Positions 45,306 through 63,037 of a stretch of DNA of 64,000 nucleotides are shown piece after piece (the first letter of the stretch is position 1; each line of letters opens with the position of its first letter). A model generated the notes under the pieces. It was not told where the DNA came from. It ran no database searches and saw only the letters and a list, made by a program, of their open reading frames with translations. Made by a program: the position numbers and the translations under genes. The stretch spans positions 434,001 to 498,000 of the forward strand of contig JBBPTG010000003.1 of assembly GCA_038093975.1 (NCBI GenBank). Direction: 5' to 3'. This DNA is from Chalciporus piperatus (Eukaryota; Basidiomycota; Agaricomycetes; Boletales; Boletaceae).

Positions 45306-47551
45306 CTAGATCTCTGCGGGGACGACCTTGAGAAGTGGGCGGGGGCCCCGGATGCGCGTTCTCAGCAGCTCCCTGTAGCGCCGGCGCTGAGCCAAGTTGA
45401 TCTCATAGTTGCTCTGCAAGGTCGCCATTGCCTTGTCCGTCTCCTGCACAGCTATCCTTTCCTTCGGGGTCGAATTCATCCTAGCCACCAAGTTCTTGTA
45501 TGTTCGAGGCCGTCGCCCTCCGAAAGTTGACCTATCGCCGGCTTGAGAATGATGAGCAAAATGTCCGTCGAAGAGAACGGACAGACATACCCGACACCAT
45601 CGACAGGTCCGAAAATGTCATCCGGCGTGTCGGCGATGTGCCATTGCCACCAAGCATCAGCGATCCGTTTGAGTGCTTGGAGGAGAGTGACGGGCTGTTG
45701 GATGCAGGGGACCGCACTGATGGGGACCGCACTGATGAGGACCGCGATTGTTTGAATGTAGTGGGCGAGCGTTCTGTAGCCAAATAGAGTGAAGTACGCG
45801 GAGGATGCGTGTTGTTGAAAGTACCCCTTCTGATGATATCCGCACCCGAGGGGGAGGAATTGGAGTGGCGCTTCGGTGAGTCTTTGTGAGGTGATACTGT
45901 ACCAGGTATACGGATTCTCAGAGCTGGAGCGATAGGAAGGCCGCCACGATAAATGGCCTTCTCGACTTCAACAAACACCTCCAGATGATCCACAATGCGG
46001 TTTTTCCATCGATCTTTACTCGGGGTTGCATTTTCTGAGGTGATGTCATGATCCCCGCGAATGGGCTTGGTCGAGCGAGGGGGTGGTGTGGATGTGACTT
46101 GCGGTGGAGCTTTCCGCCATGAAGAATCCTGGATGGTACTGACCCTTGATGGTTTCTCCAAGTTCGTCAAGCTGCCCTTCCTTGCCGCGAGGGTTGGCGG
46201 ATGGCTGGCCAGGACAGCTGGAATACCATGCCCAGGGTAGCCACGGGCGTGCTGGAATAGGTGTGGGAGAGTGTCGCGTCCCTGTGGTGGCCGTGAGGGG
46301 GTGAGGTTGGGAGTGCCCAGGCGAGAGGCTTCATCGTCGACCCGTTTATTGAAGGCCGCTTTGATTTCGTCAGCTTGGCGCTCAAATTGTTGAACACTAC
46401 TCACCCAGAACTAGAAGGGAACCGATAGCGACGGGGACAATTTCGCCAATGCGTCCTGGGAACGTGACCGTAGGAATTATCTCTAGCAATTCCAAAACTA
46501 TCAAGGAAGAAGTGCGCAGGGATCTAGTATCTCGCAGTGCAGTCACCCTCCGGCGGGATCCAAGAAGATCTCGAGGGATAAGCCACAACAACCTTGTTAA
46601 GATATAGACCTCGATGACCAAATTAACTGACAAGCCCGCCAGCGAAATGGGAAGATCACTAAAAGCAGGTGAGTGGGCCTCCCCCATCGTAGAAGCTGGC
46701 GCACCGGATTCTGTAACAGATGTAGGTCCCGAGTGGGGGCAACAATCTATCGAGGCAACGATACATGAACAAAGCGCGATTATTAGGAAGAGACAACCAT
46801 ACCCGCTCGTCCCAACACTGATCGAGTACTCCGTGATCAACAAGGCTGCGGGGGTTGCGAATAAGAGTGAGGATAAGATGATCCTAGGAAAGGGCAGCAT
46901 ACCGACAGCTGAAAGGATCCAAGTAGTGATGATCAACGTCTCTTTCATATTGGCACCTAGTCTCCGAAACTCAAGGACTAGGGTGAATACACCAAACAAT
47001 CGCCCACAACCAGCGAAAATGCCGCCCGACGCAATCACAAAGGCTAAGGAAGGTAAGCTCAGTGGTATACTAATGTTAATCAAGGGGGAGAACGTACCAC
47101 ACACAAAGGAACTAACCCCTGCACTATACGTGAGCAACGAAGTGAAATAAGCGATGCTACTGAGTGCGAAGCAAGTGAAGAGCAAAAGGATCAAAAAATG
47201 ATCATGGTGGTGATCGTCATCTCTGTGAAGGTATTGATGGTCAAGGTTTCTCCAGTCGTGGCGTGTGGCCACCGGGGACGTAGATGGAGCGGAAAAGCGA
47301 ACAGAGAGATAGCCCGTAAACAGTCGTACAGCGGCCTTAATGGCTGGCGATCTTGCAATGCTGAGGAGACTGCTTATGAAGACCCAGCCGGAAAAGAATG
47401 CGGCGATCTGTGTACTAAATATAGGAAGATGAGGTAGCTGATAGATCGTCGATTGAGAACGTACTCACAAGTCTGGATGTTGAATAAAGTCATTTACAAA
47501 AGGAAGAGCACTGGACTGCGCCAGTACCTGGACCTCAGGAACCGAAGGCAT
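45306..47551 (-). CDS. Multi-pass membrane protein of unknown function
   Basis: About 700 residues in four exons (the last intron gives an A-G-D-R-S-T-F joint near 45550). The first half has some six or more hydrophobic segments (for example FLILLLFTCFALSSIAYFTSLL, LAFVIASGGIFAGCGRLFGVF, GCLFLIIALCSCIVASI, LAGLSVNLVIEVYILTRLLW). A His/Asp-rich loop (RDDDHHHDHF) precedes one of them. The second half is a Ser/Pro-rich, positively charged, probably disordered cytoplasmic tail. A conserved-looking charged C-terminal helix NLVARMNSTPKERIAVQETDKAMATLQSNYEINLAQRRRYRELLRTRI follows, like a coiled coil. I do not recognise the family. It is divergent from TRA1. Confidence 0.75.
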
Positions 47552-47965
47552 ACTAGATGCCGCTAACAAAAGGATGCAAACGAGACCAGCTCGCAGCGAG
47601 TTGAAAGAGAAAGAAGAGAAAAGAAAGAGAGAAAGTGAGAGAGAACGTGAGGAAAACGTCGAAGAAACGATCTGTTAGTTCATGAAAGGATCGTACAAGA
47701 GGGTGGCGACGACATAAGTAAATATACTTTGGTGTGCATATGAGACACTGCCTCGATCAGCTTGATTGGAGTCGTCGACGCGGTTACGCGATCTTACCTC
47801 GGGACTTTTCTACACGGAAGAAATTAATTAAATAAAATAACTTTTCTACTCTCGATCACGTGAAAGTCACGTGGAATTGAGCCAAACTTTGGGCCAAACA
47901 AGATTTCGGGGTCAAACGCGTCTAAAGGTGGTATCGAGTTAGCTTGAGGGTTCCCCGCATCCACC
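47552..47965. promoter_or_regulatory. Divergent promoter, membrane protein / TRA1
   Basis: 414 bases. A purine-rich tract (47595-47660; CT-rich in the direction of the membrane protein gene) precedes it. An AT-rich core lies at 47822-47845. Two CACGTG boxes follow at 47857-47862 and 47868-47873, 11 bases apart and in the same orientation (ATCACGTG, GTCACGTG), about 100 bases before the TRA1 ATG. Confidence 0.6.
47857..47873. promoter_or_regulatory. Tandem CACGTG E-boxes upstream of TRA1
   Basis: Two RTCACGTG elements starting 11 bases apart, close to one helical turn, so two factors could sit on the same face of the DNA. This is typical of Cbf1/bHLH sites in fungi; binding is inferred. Confidence 0.45.
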
Positions 47966-50900
47966 ATGGACAACATACCGCAGCTTGGTACAGCTGCAGA
48001 CCTGGAGCTCAGGGCAGCTCGAATTGCTGATCCAGGCATTGGTGAGAGCTCAATATTTCCTACTCTACCACTCCATTCACCTCACTCGTGTGCCAGACCT
48101 CAAGACCAAGCACACTGTAGCATGTGAGCTCAGAGAAATGATTGACACCGTCCGCGACTCCGACTCCGCTCGCGTGTTCCCCCAGATGATTCCTGTTCTC
48201 CTCGAGATCCTTCGCTCCGGCGAGCCCTCATTCAACAAAGACACGCTTGAATACCAGTTTCGGCGCGTTCTCCTCGAGGTCCTCCATCGTATCCCTTATA
48301 ATGACTCAGTTCGGCCTCTTGCACTCCCTTTTCTTAGTGGAATGCTCCATACCCTTCGAAACGATAACGAAGAGAATGGTGTCACCTCCTGCAAGATCAT
48401 CATCGACTTACTCCGTTCGTTCAGAGCTCTCACCGAAGACCTCGTGTCCGAGTTCATGGCTATCCTTCAAGATGTTTTTCGCAACATCAATGGTCTTGTA
48501 CAGGAGACACTCGCAGAAGACTCTGATGCCTTAGACACCAACACAGTCTTACCGAGCATTCGCAGTTTCAAAGTACTAGCAGAGATGGGCATGGTTGTCG
48601 TCACCTTCTCTCAAAGTCACAGGTCGATGGTCGCGACTTTAATTCAGACCACGTTGGGCTTGAATTTCGAAGTTTTGGCTCTTGAGTCTCCTGCTCAGCG
48701 TAGAGCACGTGAAGACTACGAAGCAATGGGCTTACATTGGGCCGGCATGGCTCCTACCATCAAGAACCCGCAAGCGTACGCTGACTTCGTCACCGCGCAG
48801 ATCAAGGTATGTACATCCCACATATATATGACTGCTCCTCTCAATCGCGATGCAGATGGTTTCGTATGTAGCCTACATCATCCGTGGCTTTGCGGAACAG
48901 TTCGATTCGTTTGGCGAGCGTCTTATTCTGTCTGCTCTCCGTCTTCTCCAGGACCTTCCTGCTAATGGTATACAGGCTCGCAAGGTGTGTAACTTTGTAT
49001 TTCATTCCAAGGCGTTATCCACAGTTTACCCTAGGACCTGATGGTTGTATTGCGACATCTCATCGGCACACCTCATCGCAAGGCACTTCTGCCGCAAATC
49101 GACAAACTCTTCAACGAGCAGATACTATTAGGTAGCGGCATCGGTAGCCAAGAAACTCTTCGGTAGGGTACCACCTCTATGACGCTCGTCCTTCCTGCTA
49201 AGCATTCTCTGCAGCCCGTCAGCATACGCTGCCATTGCCGATCTAGTCCACCATTTACGCACAGAACTCTCAGCGGATCAACTCGCCCGCGTTTCGAAGC
49301 TCTATTCCACCCTCATTCACAATCCTTATCTTGGAAACACTCTACACACTCTTTTTGCCAAAATGATGTTTGGCCTTATAGAGAACATCACGACGAAAGA
49401 TACGCCACAAGGTGCTGCTCGTATCCTTGGCGCCATGTTCGAGACATGTGTGGATAGAGTGGACGCAATGACGAACGTACTGGATGATGCATTCGAACGC
49501 TTGGAGAGAGCGAAAGCTGGAGATGAGTTGCCGTCACCAAGTCTGCAAATCGAGAGAGCGCGACCCGTTGCTGCTGCCATATATGCAGTGGAAAAGCCTG
49601 AAGAAGTGATACACGGTAAGTCACGACGTACTCTCGAAGCAAACCATGCTGATCATTCACAGAATGCCGATTGCTCTTCCGCACACTTTTACATGGATTT
49701 AGAGTGTGCCTCGTGGGTTTGAAGAAATGTGATGGGCCGATTCCAGATGGCGCCCTGATCTTCCGTCTCTTCACCAACTGCATCAGGTGTATGGCTCTCG
49801 TCGATGCAGAACCCAAAGAAGCAACCGAAGTTATGGACTGGTTCAGTTCAGTGCTTCTCGAGGTGAATTTGCACGTCTTCCAGGAGGTGTGGACGCACAA
49901 GGTGGAACTCTTCTTTCAAGCTGCGCAAAAACGCCCCTCGCTTCTTCACATCTGTCAAATATTATTCAGTCGGGAAACCGTCTCGCCAACGCTCGTTGCC
50001 ATCGTGCTCCGTTTTTTGATTGATCGTCTACCTCTGCTCGGCGAATATGACGACCAGACCGCCGTAGTTACCATACGGCTGTTCAAGATGGCCTTCAGCG
50101 CTGTCATGGCATTTCCCGCTACCAACGAGCCCATACTGGCGTCTCATCTTGCGAAACTGATCATGGATTGTTTCCCTCTTGCTGCCAAGGCTTCCAAGCC
50201 TACCAACTACTTCCACTTGTTAAGAGGTCTCTTCCGCGCCATCGGCGGTGGCGGTGGAAGATTGGAACTCCTGTACAAGGAGGTCCTCCCCCTTCTTCCT
50301 GAAATGTTAGAAAGCCTAAACCGCCAGCTCCTTGCCTCTGATGGATACAGCAGGGATATGATAGTAGAGCTTTGCCTCACTGTGCCGTTGCGCCTCACCC
50401 ATCTCCTTCCGCACCTCTCGTATCTTATGCAACCCCTCGCCCTGGCTTTGCGCGGGACGCCAGAGCTTGTTTCGCAAGGCCTTCGCACCCTCGAACTCTG
50501 CATTGACAATCTTACACCGGATTTCCTCGATCCAACACTCAGCACGGTTCTGCGTGAACTCATGGAAGCGCTTCATAGCCATCTGAAGCCACTGCCAGCA
50601 AACCATCACCATGCGCATACAACGATCCGTATCCTTGGGAAGCTGGGGGGTCGAAACCGGCGCCTGTTGAGCAAAGAGCCGTTGCTGGGGTTTAAACCAT
50701 TCTCTGAGCCTGCAATGGTCACGTTGTCATTCGGCGGAACGAGCGAAAAGGTGGACCTAGATGCACTGTCGAGTCTCGCAGCCCATACCCTAGCCAAGGC
50801 AGGCCCTCCCCACCGGGCGTACGCCTACACATTCCTGGAGGCATGTGTCACCTTCCTTTTGCACGAGGTTCGTCCCTATCTCTGCCAATAATCTACTCAA

Positions 50901-53900
50901 CAATTCATACCCATTCAAGGACACGCACAACGAAGACCAAGCGTCGGTCTTTATCCGATGTCTCGAGGCCGTCTTTGATGCATTCTATGTGCCTGAATTG
51001 AGGGAAGACGCGCAAAGGTTTGTTCGGGACCTTTCGAAGACCGTCTTTACAGTAGAGATGCGGAAGAATGCCACAAAAGAGAATGGCCTCAAGCGCTATC
51101 CTAGTCCACTCCTTGCGTCTTACCTCGAGGCAATGCCGAGGGTCCTGGCACGCGACAAACAAGAAGAAGCTCGACTTGGTCAAGACTTAGTCTCTCAGAT
51201 CGTAAACGACCTCGTCGCAATGAGCAAAGAACACTGTGTTGCTCCTCTCGATCTCGTCCCGATCCTCCACCAAATCGCAAGTCGCTTCAGTGCCATCTGT
51301 CTGGACGACTCATGGGTACGCAAGAATGCGGGTTGCAGTGGCATCCGGATCTTGACCTATACTCCTGACTTTGGAGTGAAGTGGATCCAGGACCGCGAGG
51401 TGGACTTTGTTCGTACTCTTCTGCATATCCTCAAAGACCTACCGTACGATCTCCCACGGGATGTCGGGGACGTGGTGGATGTTCTCAAGAGGGTTCTGCA
51501 AGTTGGAAGTACCGAGACAGAGGCGTCCGCAGATGCACCCATTGCCTCGCGAACTAGGCTGGTTCATCTCGTTGGCATCTTCTTCTCAGAGCTTTCGAGC
51601 CCGAATCCTGTCGTCCGCCATGCAGTGCAGTCATGCATCGAGTTACTCGTCGAACTCACCGGCAAATCTGCCCACGATCTGCTCCTACCCCATCGAGATC
51701 GTATGCTCACCGCAATATACACGAAGCCCCTGCGTGCCCTCTCTTTTCCAATCCAGATTGGCATGATCGACGCTGTGCGGTTCTGCATCAGCCTGGATCC
51801 ACCCCTTCCAGAGCTCAATGACGAGCTTTTGAGGCTCTTGCACGAGACCCTCGCGTTGGCAGACGCTGACGACCTGAACATCGGACGGGTGAACCTTCGC
51901 CAGGGCGGCTTGGAAGTCATCAAGCTTCGCGTAGCTTGCATCAAGTTATTGACGACTTCTATGCCGATGACCGACTTCTTTTCTAAGCAGCATCAGACCC
52001 GGCAAAGGTAGGACCCATTCGGTATCACGATTGTCTTGGTGATTAACACTCTGATCCTAGGGTTACGAGTGTATACTTCAAGTCGCTATACTCACCTTCG
52101 CAAGAGGTCAAAGAGGTTGCGCATGAGGGACTTCGGATGGTGCTCACGCATCAGAGTCGCCTTCCAAAAGAACTATTGCAAACCGGGTTGCGGCCTATTT
52201 TGATGAATCTGGCTGATCCAAAGCGACTCTCCGTTTCGGGCTTGGAAGGTCTGGCGCGACTTTTGGAGTTGCTCATCAATTACTTCAAGGTCGAGATTGG
52301 CCATAAACTTCTTGACCACTTCCGTATAGTCGCTGACCCTCAAATGCTTCAAGCTTCCTCTCGTCTCCCTCTTCCCGAAAATGAAGGCATCACCAAACTT
52401 GTCCGCCTGGCAAACATTTTCCACCTTCTTCCTTCCGCTGCAAACATTTTCCTCGAGAATCTCATCAACTCCGTTGTCCAAACGGAGGCCCAAATGCATT
52501 TCTCTTGTCGGAGTCCCTTCTCTGAACCTCTTGGAAAGTACCTCGATCGCTACCCTGGAGAGGCCCTTGATTTCCTTTTCCGCCATCTGCATCTTCCGCG
52601 CCACCTTAGTACTTTCAGAAGTATCCTACAGGCCAAACTCGCTTCCAACTTGGAGCGGGAATTGGCATCGCGAACGCAGTTTCTGGTGGACCATTGCCTG
52701 AAAGGCGATGATCAGGCCTTATTGTTACCTGGTCTATACCTCTTGGACGACCTCGCAGAACTCCAGCCCAGCTGGGTATCCGAGAACAATTTCGTTGTCG
52801 ATGCTGTAATTGAGGTCTGGCGAATCGAGCCTTTGCGGCCTGAACAGGTAGACGTCACGGTCCCCGAATCTATCCGTAGACAGTCCACAATGCTCTCTAT
52901 CTTCCAAAAGGTCCTAGAGAAGATGCCAATAGTCGATCTCTTATTCGAAATTGTCTCCATCTACACACGCAATCTCCCCATGGACCTTACGCGGCTCACC
53001 CAATTCCTCTATCAGCATGTTGCTTTGAACGAGGATTTGTTCTATCGACGAAACGTCTTGGCGCGTTTCCTCGCCTGGTTCGAAGATCAATCCGCGTCCT
53101 GGGCAACAAAGACATTCTTCCTTCGCTTTATTGTCACACCAACGATCTTTGTCCAAGCAGATAAGCCTAGCAAAGATGGGCTACTCGACGGTGACTTCAT
53201 CTCTGCTGTTCATCGGATCATATGGCAACCCATGATCGACGAGTCCACCTTTGGAGAGGCGGATGATATGTTCAAGATCGAGCTCTTGCACATGACCACA
53301 GTCCTGGTGCATCGATTCCCTGAGCTGCTGGAGGACGTGAAGAAGGACATCATCCGTTGCGCCTGGCACTACATCACCTCGGAGGATGCGGTCGTCAAAC
53401 AAACTGCGTACCTTCTCGCTGCTCGCTTTTTCGAAGCGTTTGACACTCCCCAGAAATTCATCCTACGTGCCTGGACAGGGCTCCTTCGTCCGCCTCATAC
53501 TGAAGGCAAGCTTCTCATCAAACAGGCCTTGGACATCATCGCTCCTGCGCTCCCAAAGTCCGGCGCCAATGATGTAGGCTACCCTCAATGGGCAAAGACG
53601 ACTCGTAGACTCCTTGCAGAAGAAGGCAATGGTTTCCAGCAGATCATCATGATCTACCAGCTCCTAGTTCGGCAACCTCATATTTTCTATCCTGTTCGCG
53701 CTCTCTTTATCCCTCACATGGTGAATTCCCTGAACAAGCTAGGCCTTTCTGGCACAGCGTCAGGGGAGTCCCGTATCCTGTCCATCGACATCTCCCAGGT
53801 CATATTCAACTGGGAGCAAAACCCTCAAGACGATGACACTCTGTCAACTGGCGCTTCGTCCCCATGGATTACCCCTCTGTCCTTCCGAGAAAGTATCGTA

Positions 53901-56900
53901 AGCTTTCTCGTTCGGCTAGCGACTACGACGTTGGAGCCTCCCGTTAAGGCTGTTCTCGTTCCCCGAGCATTGTCCTTGTTACAACAAATGGTTGCCCCAC
54001 CAGGTTGGCCAGATGTGACGGTCAAGTTGAACTACTTTTCAAGGGCGCTTGAGCAAGTAAGCTTTCAGTGTCTTCGAAAAAGTGTGTTTCCTGACGAGTC
54101 GTGGAAGATTGATCTGGATTCCGATACGCACCTCAACCAGGCGCTCAGCGCAGCCAAAGTCTTGCAGGTGGTCGCCGACGATAAGGACGATGAGTGGTAC
54201 ATCGCAAACGCAACCATTTTGCAGACCCTTGTTCGCAAAGGCTTGGTAACGGACGAGCCAGGCCTTCATGATGCTCTCCACCCTATTTTCGAGAACTTGT
54301 TGCGCCTCTTCCCACTCCCAGACAGAGACGAAAAGCAAGGTGAAATGTCCGACTTCCACAATTTCGTATACTCGGCAGTTGAGGATGGCCTGACGAACAC
54401 CAGCGCCTTGCGCGGAACCCTCCTCATGCTGAAGTCCGTCGTCCAAGTCTCCGCAGAGCGCGTACAGCCGTTCTCGGCATCGCTATTGCGACTTTTCACC
54501 AAACTCGCGAAGGACCACGTCAATTCGGCGACGAACTCCAGTGGATTCGATAATGGCGTGCGGCTCATCACCTCGATCATCGAAATTTGCAAGGCTACCA
54601 TACCATATCTTGGCGACCAGCGCAAAGCTTTCTTCGGCGCATTCACGGCGCTCACAGAGAAGTCCAAAAGTCTCCCGCTTTGTGGGTATATGCTTGATGT
54701 CATGCGGGAATGGGCGTTGGCCAACAACGACACCTATCCCACCATGAAAGACAAGGTGAACGTCTTGCAAAAGATGGCAGGATTCGAGACCCGTGGAGAA
54801 CCGCTTTTCCATGACTACCTGCAACTGATTTACGACATCTACACCGAACCTTCCCTGCGCAGAAGCGACTTGACATCCCGGTTGGAGCAATGTTTCTTAC
54901 TCGGGTGTCGCGCACGAGAGGTCACACTCAGAGAACGTTTTCTGGACTTGCTCGACGCCAGCATCCCTCGCTCGCCCTCAAGTCGCCTCGCATACATCCT
55001 TGCGGTTCAAAGTTACGAGCCTCTCGCTGATCATAATTGGATCTTCCTCGCGCTTCATCTTCTCCTTGGCTCCATAGACACCGAACTACCACTCATTCCG
55101 GAGAGAAAGTTCACCCTCGAGCCTGGTGCAGGATATCTCTCCACTCACCACAAAGCCAACTCGCTCGTGCGCCCAATCCAGCGTCTCGTGTTCCTGGACC
55201 CGTACGCCGCCCACGATGTGTGGATCTCCATATTCCCAGCTGCTTGGAAATGTCTTTCCAGGAGAGAGCAGGCCGATATGACGCTTCACATGATCAACCT
55301 CTTGAGCAAGGACTACCATATCAAACAAGCTGACATGCGTCCAAACGTGATCCAAACTCTACTGGATGGTATTCTTGCCTGCAATCCCCCAATGATACTA
55401 CCTCCCCACCTCGTGAAGTTCTTGGGGGAAAGCTACGGCGCATGGCATGTCGCTCTGGAGATTCTTGAACACTCTCTGGACTATGTGCGAGACGACGACG
55501 CCAGCCTCCGTGATACTGTCTTCGATTCTTTGGGCAACCTTTACGCAGAGTTAGCAGAGGAAGATATGTTCTATGGGATATGGCGCCGCCGCTCTCTTCA
55601 TCTCGAAACAAACATCGGTCTCGCATTCGAAGAACACGGAATATGGGAACAGGCAGAAAGCATGTATGAGTTGGCCCAAACGAGATCGAAGACCGGGGCG
55701 ATAGCATTCTCTGAAACAGAATATTGTCTCTGGGAAGACCATTGGATGCTGGCGGCCGAAAAGCTCCAGCAATGGGATACTCTTCATGAACTCGCAAGGA
55801 GCGAAGGCAATCAGGAGCTTATGCTCGAGAGCGCCTGGAGGATCAAGGACTGGACAGAGCACAGGGAGACGTTGGAGGAGCAGATCAACCAACTTCCCGA
55901 TATCGCCACTCCTCGCAGACGCGTTTTTGAGGCCTTCATCGCTCTCTTGAAACTTCCGGGTGCCTTGGACAAAAACACGGAGTTCACCAAGATTCTCGAG
56001 GATGCAATGCAGCTGTCTCTACGCAAATGGGTCGGACTTCCTCCTCGACTCTCAGTTGCCCATGTACCATTGCTCCAGCACTTCCAACAGTTCGTTGAAC
56101 TTCAGGAGGCTGTTCAAATCTTCGGCTCTCTCTCGACCACAACCGCCCAAAACCTGGAGAAAAAGTCATCTGACTTGAAAATGGTTCTCCAAGCATGGAG
56201 AGAACGACTTCCCAACCTTCAGGATGATATCAGCATCTGGAGCGACCTGGTCGCGTGGCGGCAAAATGTTTTCAACGCGATCAACAAGGCGTATATCCCT
56301 CTTATCACCAACAACAACCAGGCTGGCAATGCGGCTTCGACTAACGTCAACACAGCTGGCTATCGAGGCTACCACGAAACGGCCTGGATCATCAACCGTT
56401 TTGCTCACGTCGCCAGGAAGCATGACCTCCTGGATGTCTGTTTCAGCTCGCTGAACAAAATCTACACCCTTCCGAACATCGAAATCTCCGAAGCCTTCCT
56501 CAAGCTTCGCGAGCAGGCGCGCTGCCACTACCAGAAGCCAAACGACCTTCAAGCGGGTCTGGAAGTGATCAACAACACCAATTTGATGTACTTTTCCAAC
56601 GCTCAAAAAGCAGAATTCTTCACGCTCAAGGGCATGTTCCACGCAAGGAGTAGTCGTAATGAGGAAGCGAACCATTCGTTCGGGCAAGCTGTACAATTGG
56701 ACATGATGCAAGCAAAGGCATGGGCGGAGTGGGGTCGGTTCAACGACCGAATGTTCAAGGAAATCCCCTCTGACATGTCGTATGCTGCCAACGCTGTCAG
56801 CTGTTACCTCCAAGCTGCAGGACAGTACAAGAGTGGCAAAAGCCGCCCGTTGCTTACCCGTGTTCTGTGGCTTCTCAGCGTCGACGACGGAAACTTCACA

Positions 56901-59463
56901 ATCTCTCGCGCATTCGATACCTACAAAGGGGAGGCAGCGTTCTGGTACTGGATATCGCTGATCCCTCAACTTTGTCTGTCTATCAACCAGCGGGAGGTTA
57001 AACAGGCCCGTTATATCTTGCTCAATCTAGCCAAGCTATTTCCGCAGGCAAGTGACTGCCATCCATGTTTGATTTTGCTACTGATGCCTCTGCAGGCTTT
57101 ATTCTTCCCTTTGCGGACGACGAAGGAGGACATGGCGTTCGTCAAAAAGCAGGCCGCCACTGCCGCTGCCGCTCGTTCAATGCAAGCGAGCCAGGTAGCT
57201 CCTAGTGGCGTCAAACGGTCGGACAGCGATCTACCCATGCAAGATGCGACTGCCGAAATTGCTGGAGAGATAGCCAAACGGGAGAATGGCGCTACGGATG
57301 CGAACGGAAGCCAGCAGCCACCAACCGCTAACCAGGCGGATGCCTCCAACTCCAACTCATCTTTACCTGCCCAGCCCTCGGCAGGCGAAATCGCGCCCGC
57401 GTATACCGTCCGCCAAGGGTGGGAACACGTGGACGAGGTTGTGCAAATACTCAAAACTGCTTTCCCCCTTCTTATCCTCAGTATGGAGACCATGGTCGAT
57501 CAGATACACCAAAGATTCAAGGCTCCACCGGAAGAAGAGATATACCGCCTGATCGGAATGCTCTTACAGGACGCCATCCAGGTATGTTATAAGGTTTTGT
57601 GTCGTTATTTCCATCTGAGACTTGTTTAGAACTATGTGATGCGGACAAACACCCCCGAGGACGACGGACAGCTTGCACCACACACGATCAGCAACCTAAC
57701 TAAGATGGCAGCTAATTTGACCGGACCTGCCCGAGTGCGTCACGCTAAAGCTTTCATTTATCCCATTGCTTACTCTGAGATGTCTCTGGAGCAGAAGGAG
57801 TACGAGGAAGATTTCCTGAAAAGCAAGCCAACACATTATGAATATATCCGTCGACTGCAGCGCTGGCGAGATCGACAAGAGAAATATCTTGATTCAAGGC
57901 CTCGCATTCAGTCTTTAGACCTTTTGAGCCACTACTTGACCGAGTTCCAGTATGGGAAGTTCGACGACATCGAGGTACCCGGGCAATATACGGAGGTAAT
58001 CAAAGTTTTGCACACTTCTTGCAAATGAATAATCGATTATGCTTCTAGGATAAAGACAGCAACCAGAATTTCGTTCATATCCAAAGGTTTGGTCCCAAGT
58101 TTGAGAATTGTCGATCCCACGGCTACTGTTGGAAGAGATTCACTGTCTATGGCAATGACCACTCTCGGACCTCTTTCTCTGTGCAACTCCCGTCTGGTCG
58201 CCATTGTCGTAGGGAAGAGCGGGTGATGCAAGTGTTCCGCACATTCAACGGGTGCGTTCATCGTAGGTTTTATGTTACCAGCATCCTCACACTTCACCAG
58301 AGCACTCGCAAGAAAGAAAGAGTCGCGCAAGCGCAACCTCCACTTCCATATCCCCGCCGCTATATCCTGCAGTCCCAATCTTCGCTTGCTTCAGAATGAC
58401 TCCTCCTACGTGACATTGGGTGATATCTATGACCGTCATTGCGAAGAGACTGGCATCACGCGCGAGGATCCAATTTTGGTGTCTGGAGAGAAGGTGAAAA
58501 GCGTCCTCCTAGACTTCAAACAGGCGAAGCAAAGAGCAGTAAGTGTTCGTTGGAATCATTTGTTGTGCGCTGCTCTGATCCTTCTTAGCCTGGCAAGACA
58601 GAGTATTTCACACTTCGAAAGGATGTCATGGATGAAGTTGTCACGAAGCTTGTCCCGGACGACGTGCTTACGAAGGTTTGTTGTCTCGCAAACCCAACTC
58701 GGAATATTCACATTTTGAAACCCTTGATAGTATATGCTTAACGTCATGGGTAGTCCTGCAGACTTGTGGATGATGCGCAAGCAATTCACAGCGCAGGTTG
58801 CTGCTACAAGTTTCATGACATACGTCTTCTGCCTTACAAGCAGGTCGCCGTCTCGATTCCATCTGTCACGGTCGACTGGCAGGATTGCAATGAGCGAGTT
58901 GCTTCCTGGAGTTGCTGGCCAAGCCCCCGTTTTTGCGTCAAATGATGCTGTCCCTTTCCGGCTGACGCCAAACATGCAAAAGTTTATTGGGCCAATTTTG
59001 ACTGAAGGGCTTCTGACATCTGGTATTATGGCCATTGGCCGCTGCCTCACAGAACCTGACGTGAGTTTTGCTCTGGTCTCGATTTCCTCGTGCTTTATTT
59101 ACGCTGGAATGTGTAGTTTGGTTTGGAGCAACAACTTTGCTTGTTCGCTCGTGACGAAGTTATGACTTGGCTGCACGGCAGAGGTCAGCCATGGACGTTT
59201 GATATCTCTTTCCGCACGAACTGTGCTGCCAATATCGATGGCGTTGTCAAACGCGCTGAAGTCATGGCATGCAAACTCGAGCGCGATCAGGTACGATAAA
59301 TTCCGACTGCGCAAGACTGTCACGGGCTAACTCGCATTAGATCGGTATGCTGTCAACGCCTCCCACAGTTCCGGTGGTGCAGACCGTCACAAACCTGATC
59401 TCAACCGCTGCTAACCCAATTCAGCTCATGAGGATGTCGGAGATATATCATCCCTGGTTCTGA
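47966..59463 (+). CDS. TRA1: TRA1/TRRAP, PIKK-family pseudokinase of SAGA and NuA4
   Basis: A giant protein of about 3,500-3,600 residues, the family's size. HEAT repeats fill most of it, with many long, nearly intron-free exons. The largest runs about 52,080-57,580. Landmarks: AYVAYIIRGFAEQF near the N-terminus, GGRNRRLL, the long FAT region (AWRIKDWTEHRETLEEQINQL, QSEAEFFTLKGMF-type TPR repeats, then YWISLIPQLCLS), the kinase-like region (PKFENCRSHG, YVTLGDIYDRHCEETGITREDPI, ...TKYMLNVMGSPADLWMMRKQF), and the FATC tail ending EIYHPWF. The nucleotide-binding and catalytic motifs of true PIKKs are absent, as expected for Tra1. Tra1 recruits SAGA and NuA4 to activators. The short first exon opens at MDNIPQLG. 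Confidence 0.95.
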
Positions 59464-59588
59464 AATTCGCTAGATTTGTATCAATTCACCTGTAGTCTGC
59501 GCAATCTCACTGTATAATACACATGCTATCATCTGATGGTGGGCAGCCGAGATGGCAAGTCGCCTCTCGCATGGATGTGATACAAGGC

Positions 59589-63037
<3,449 letters not shown>

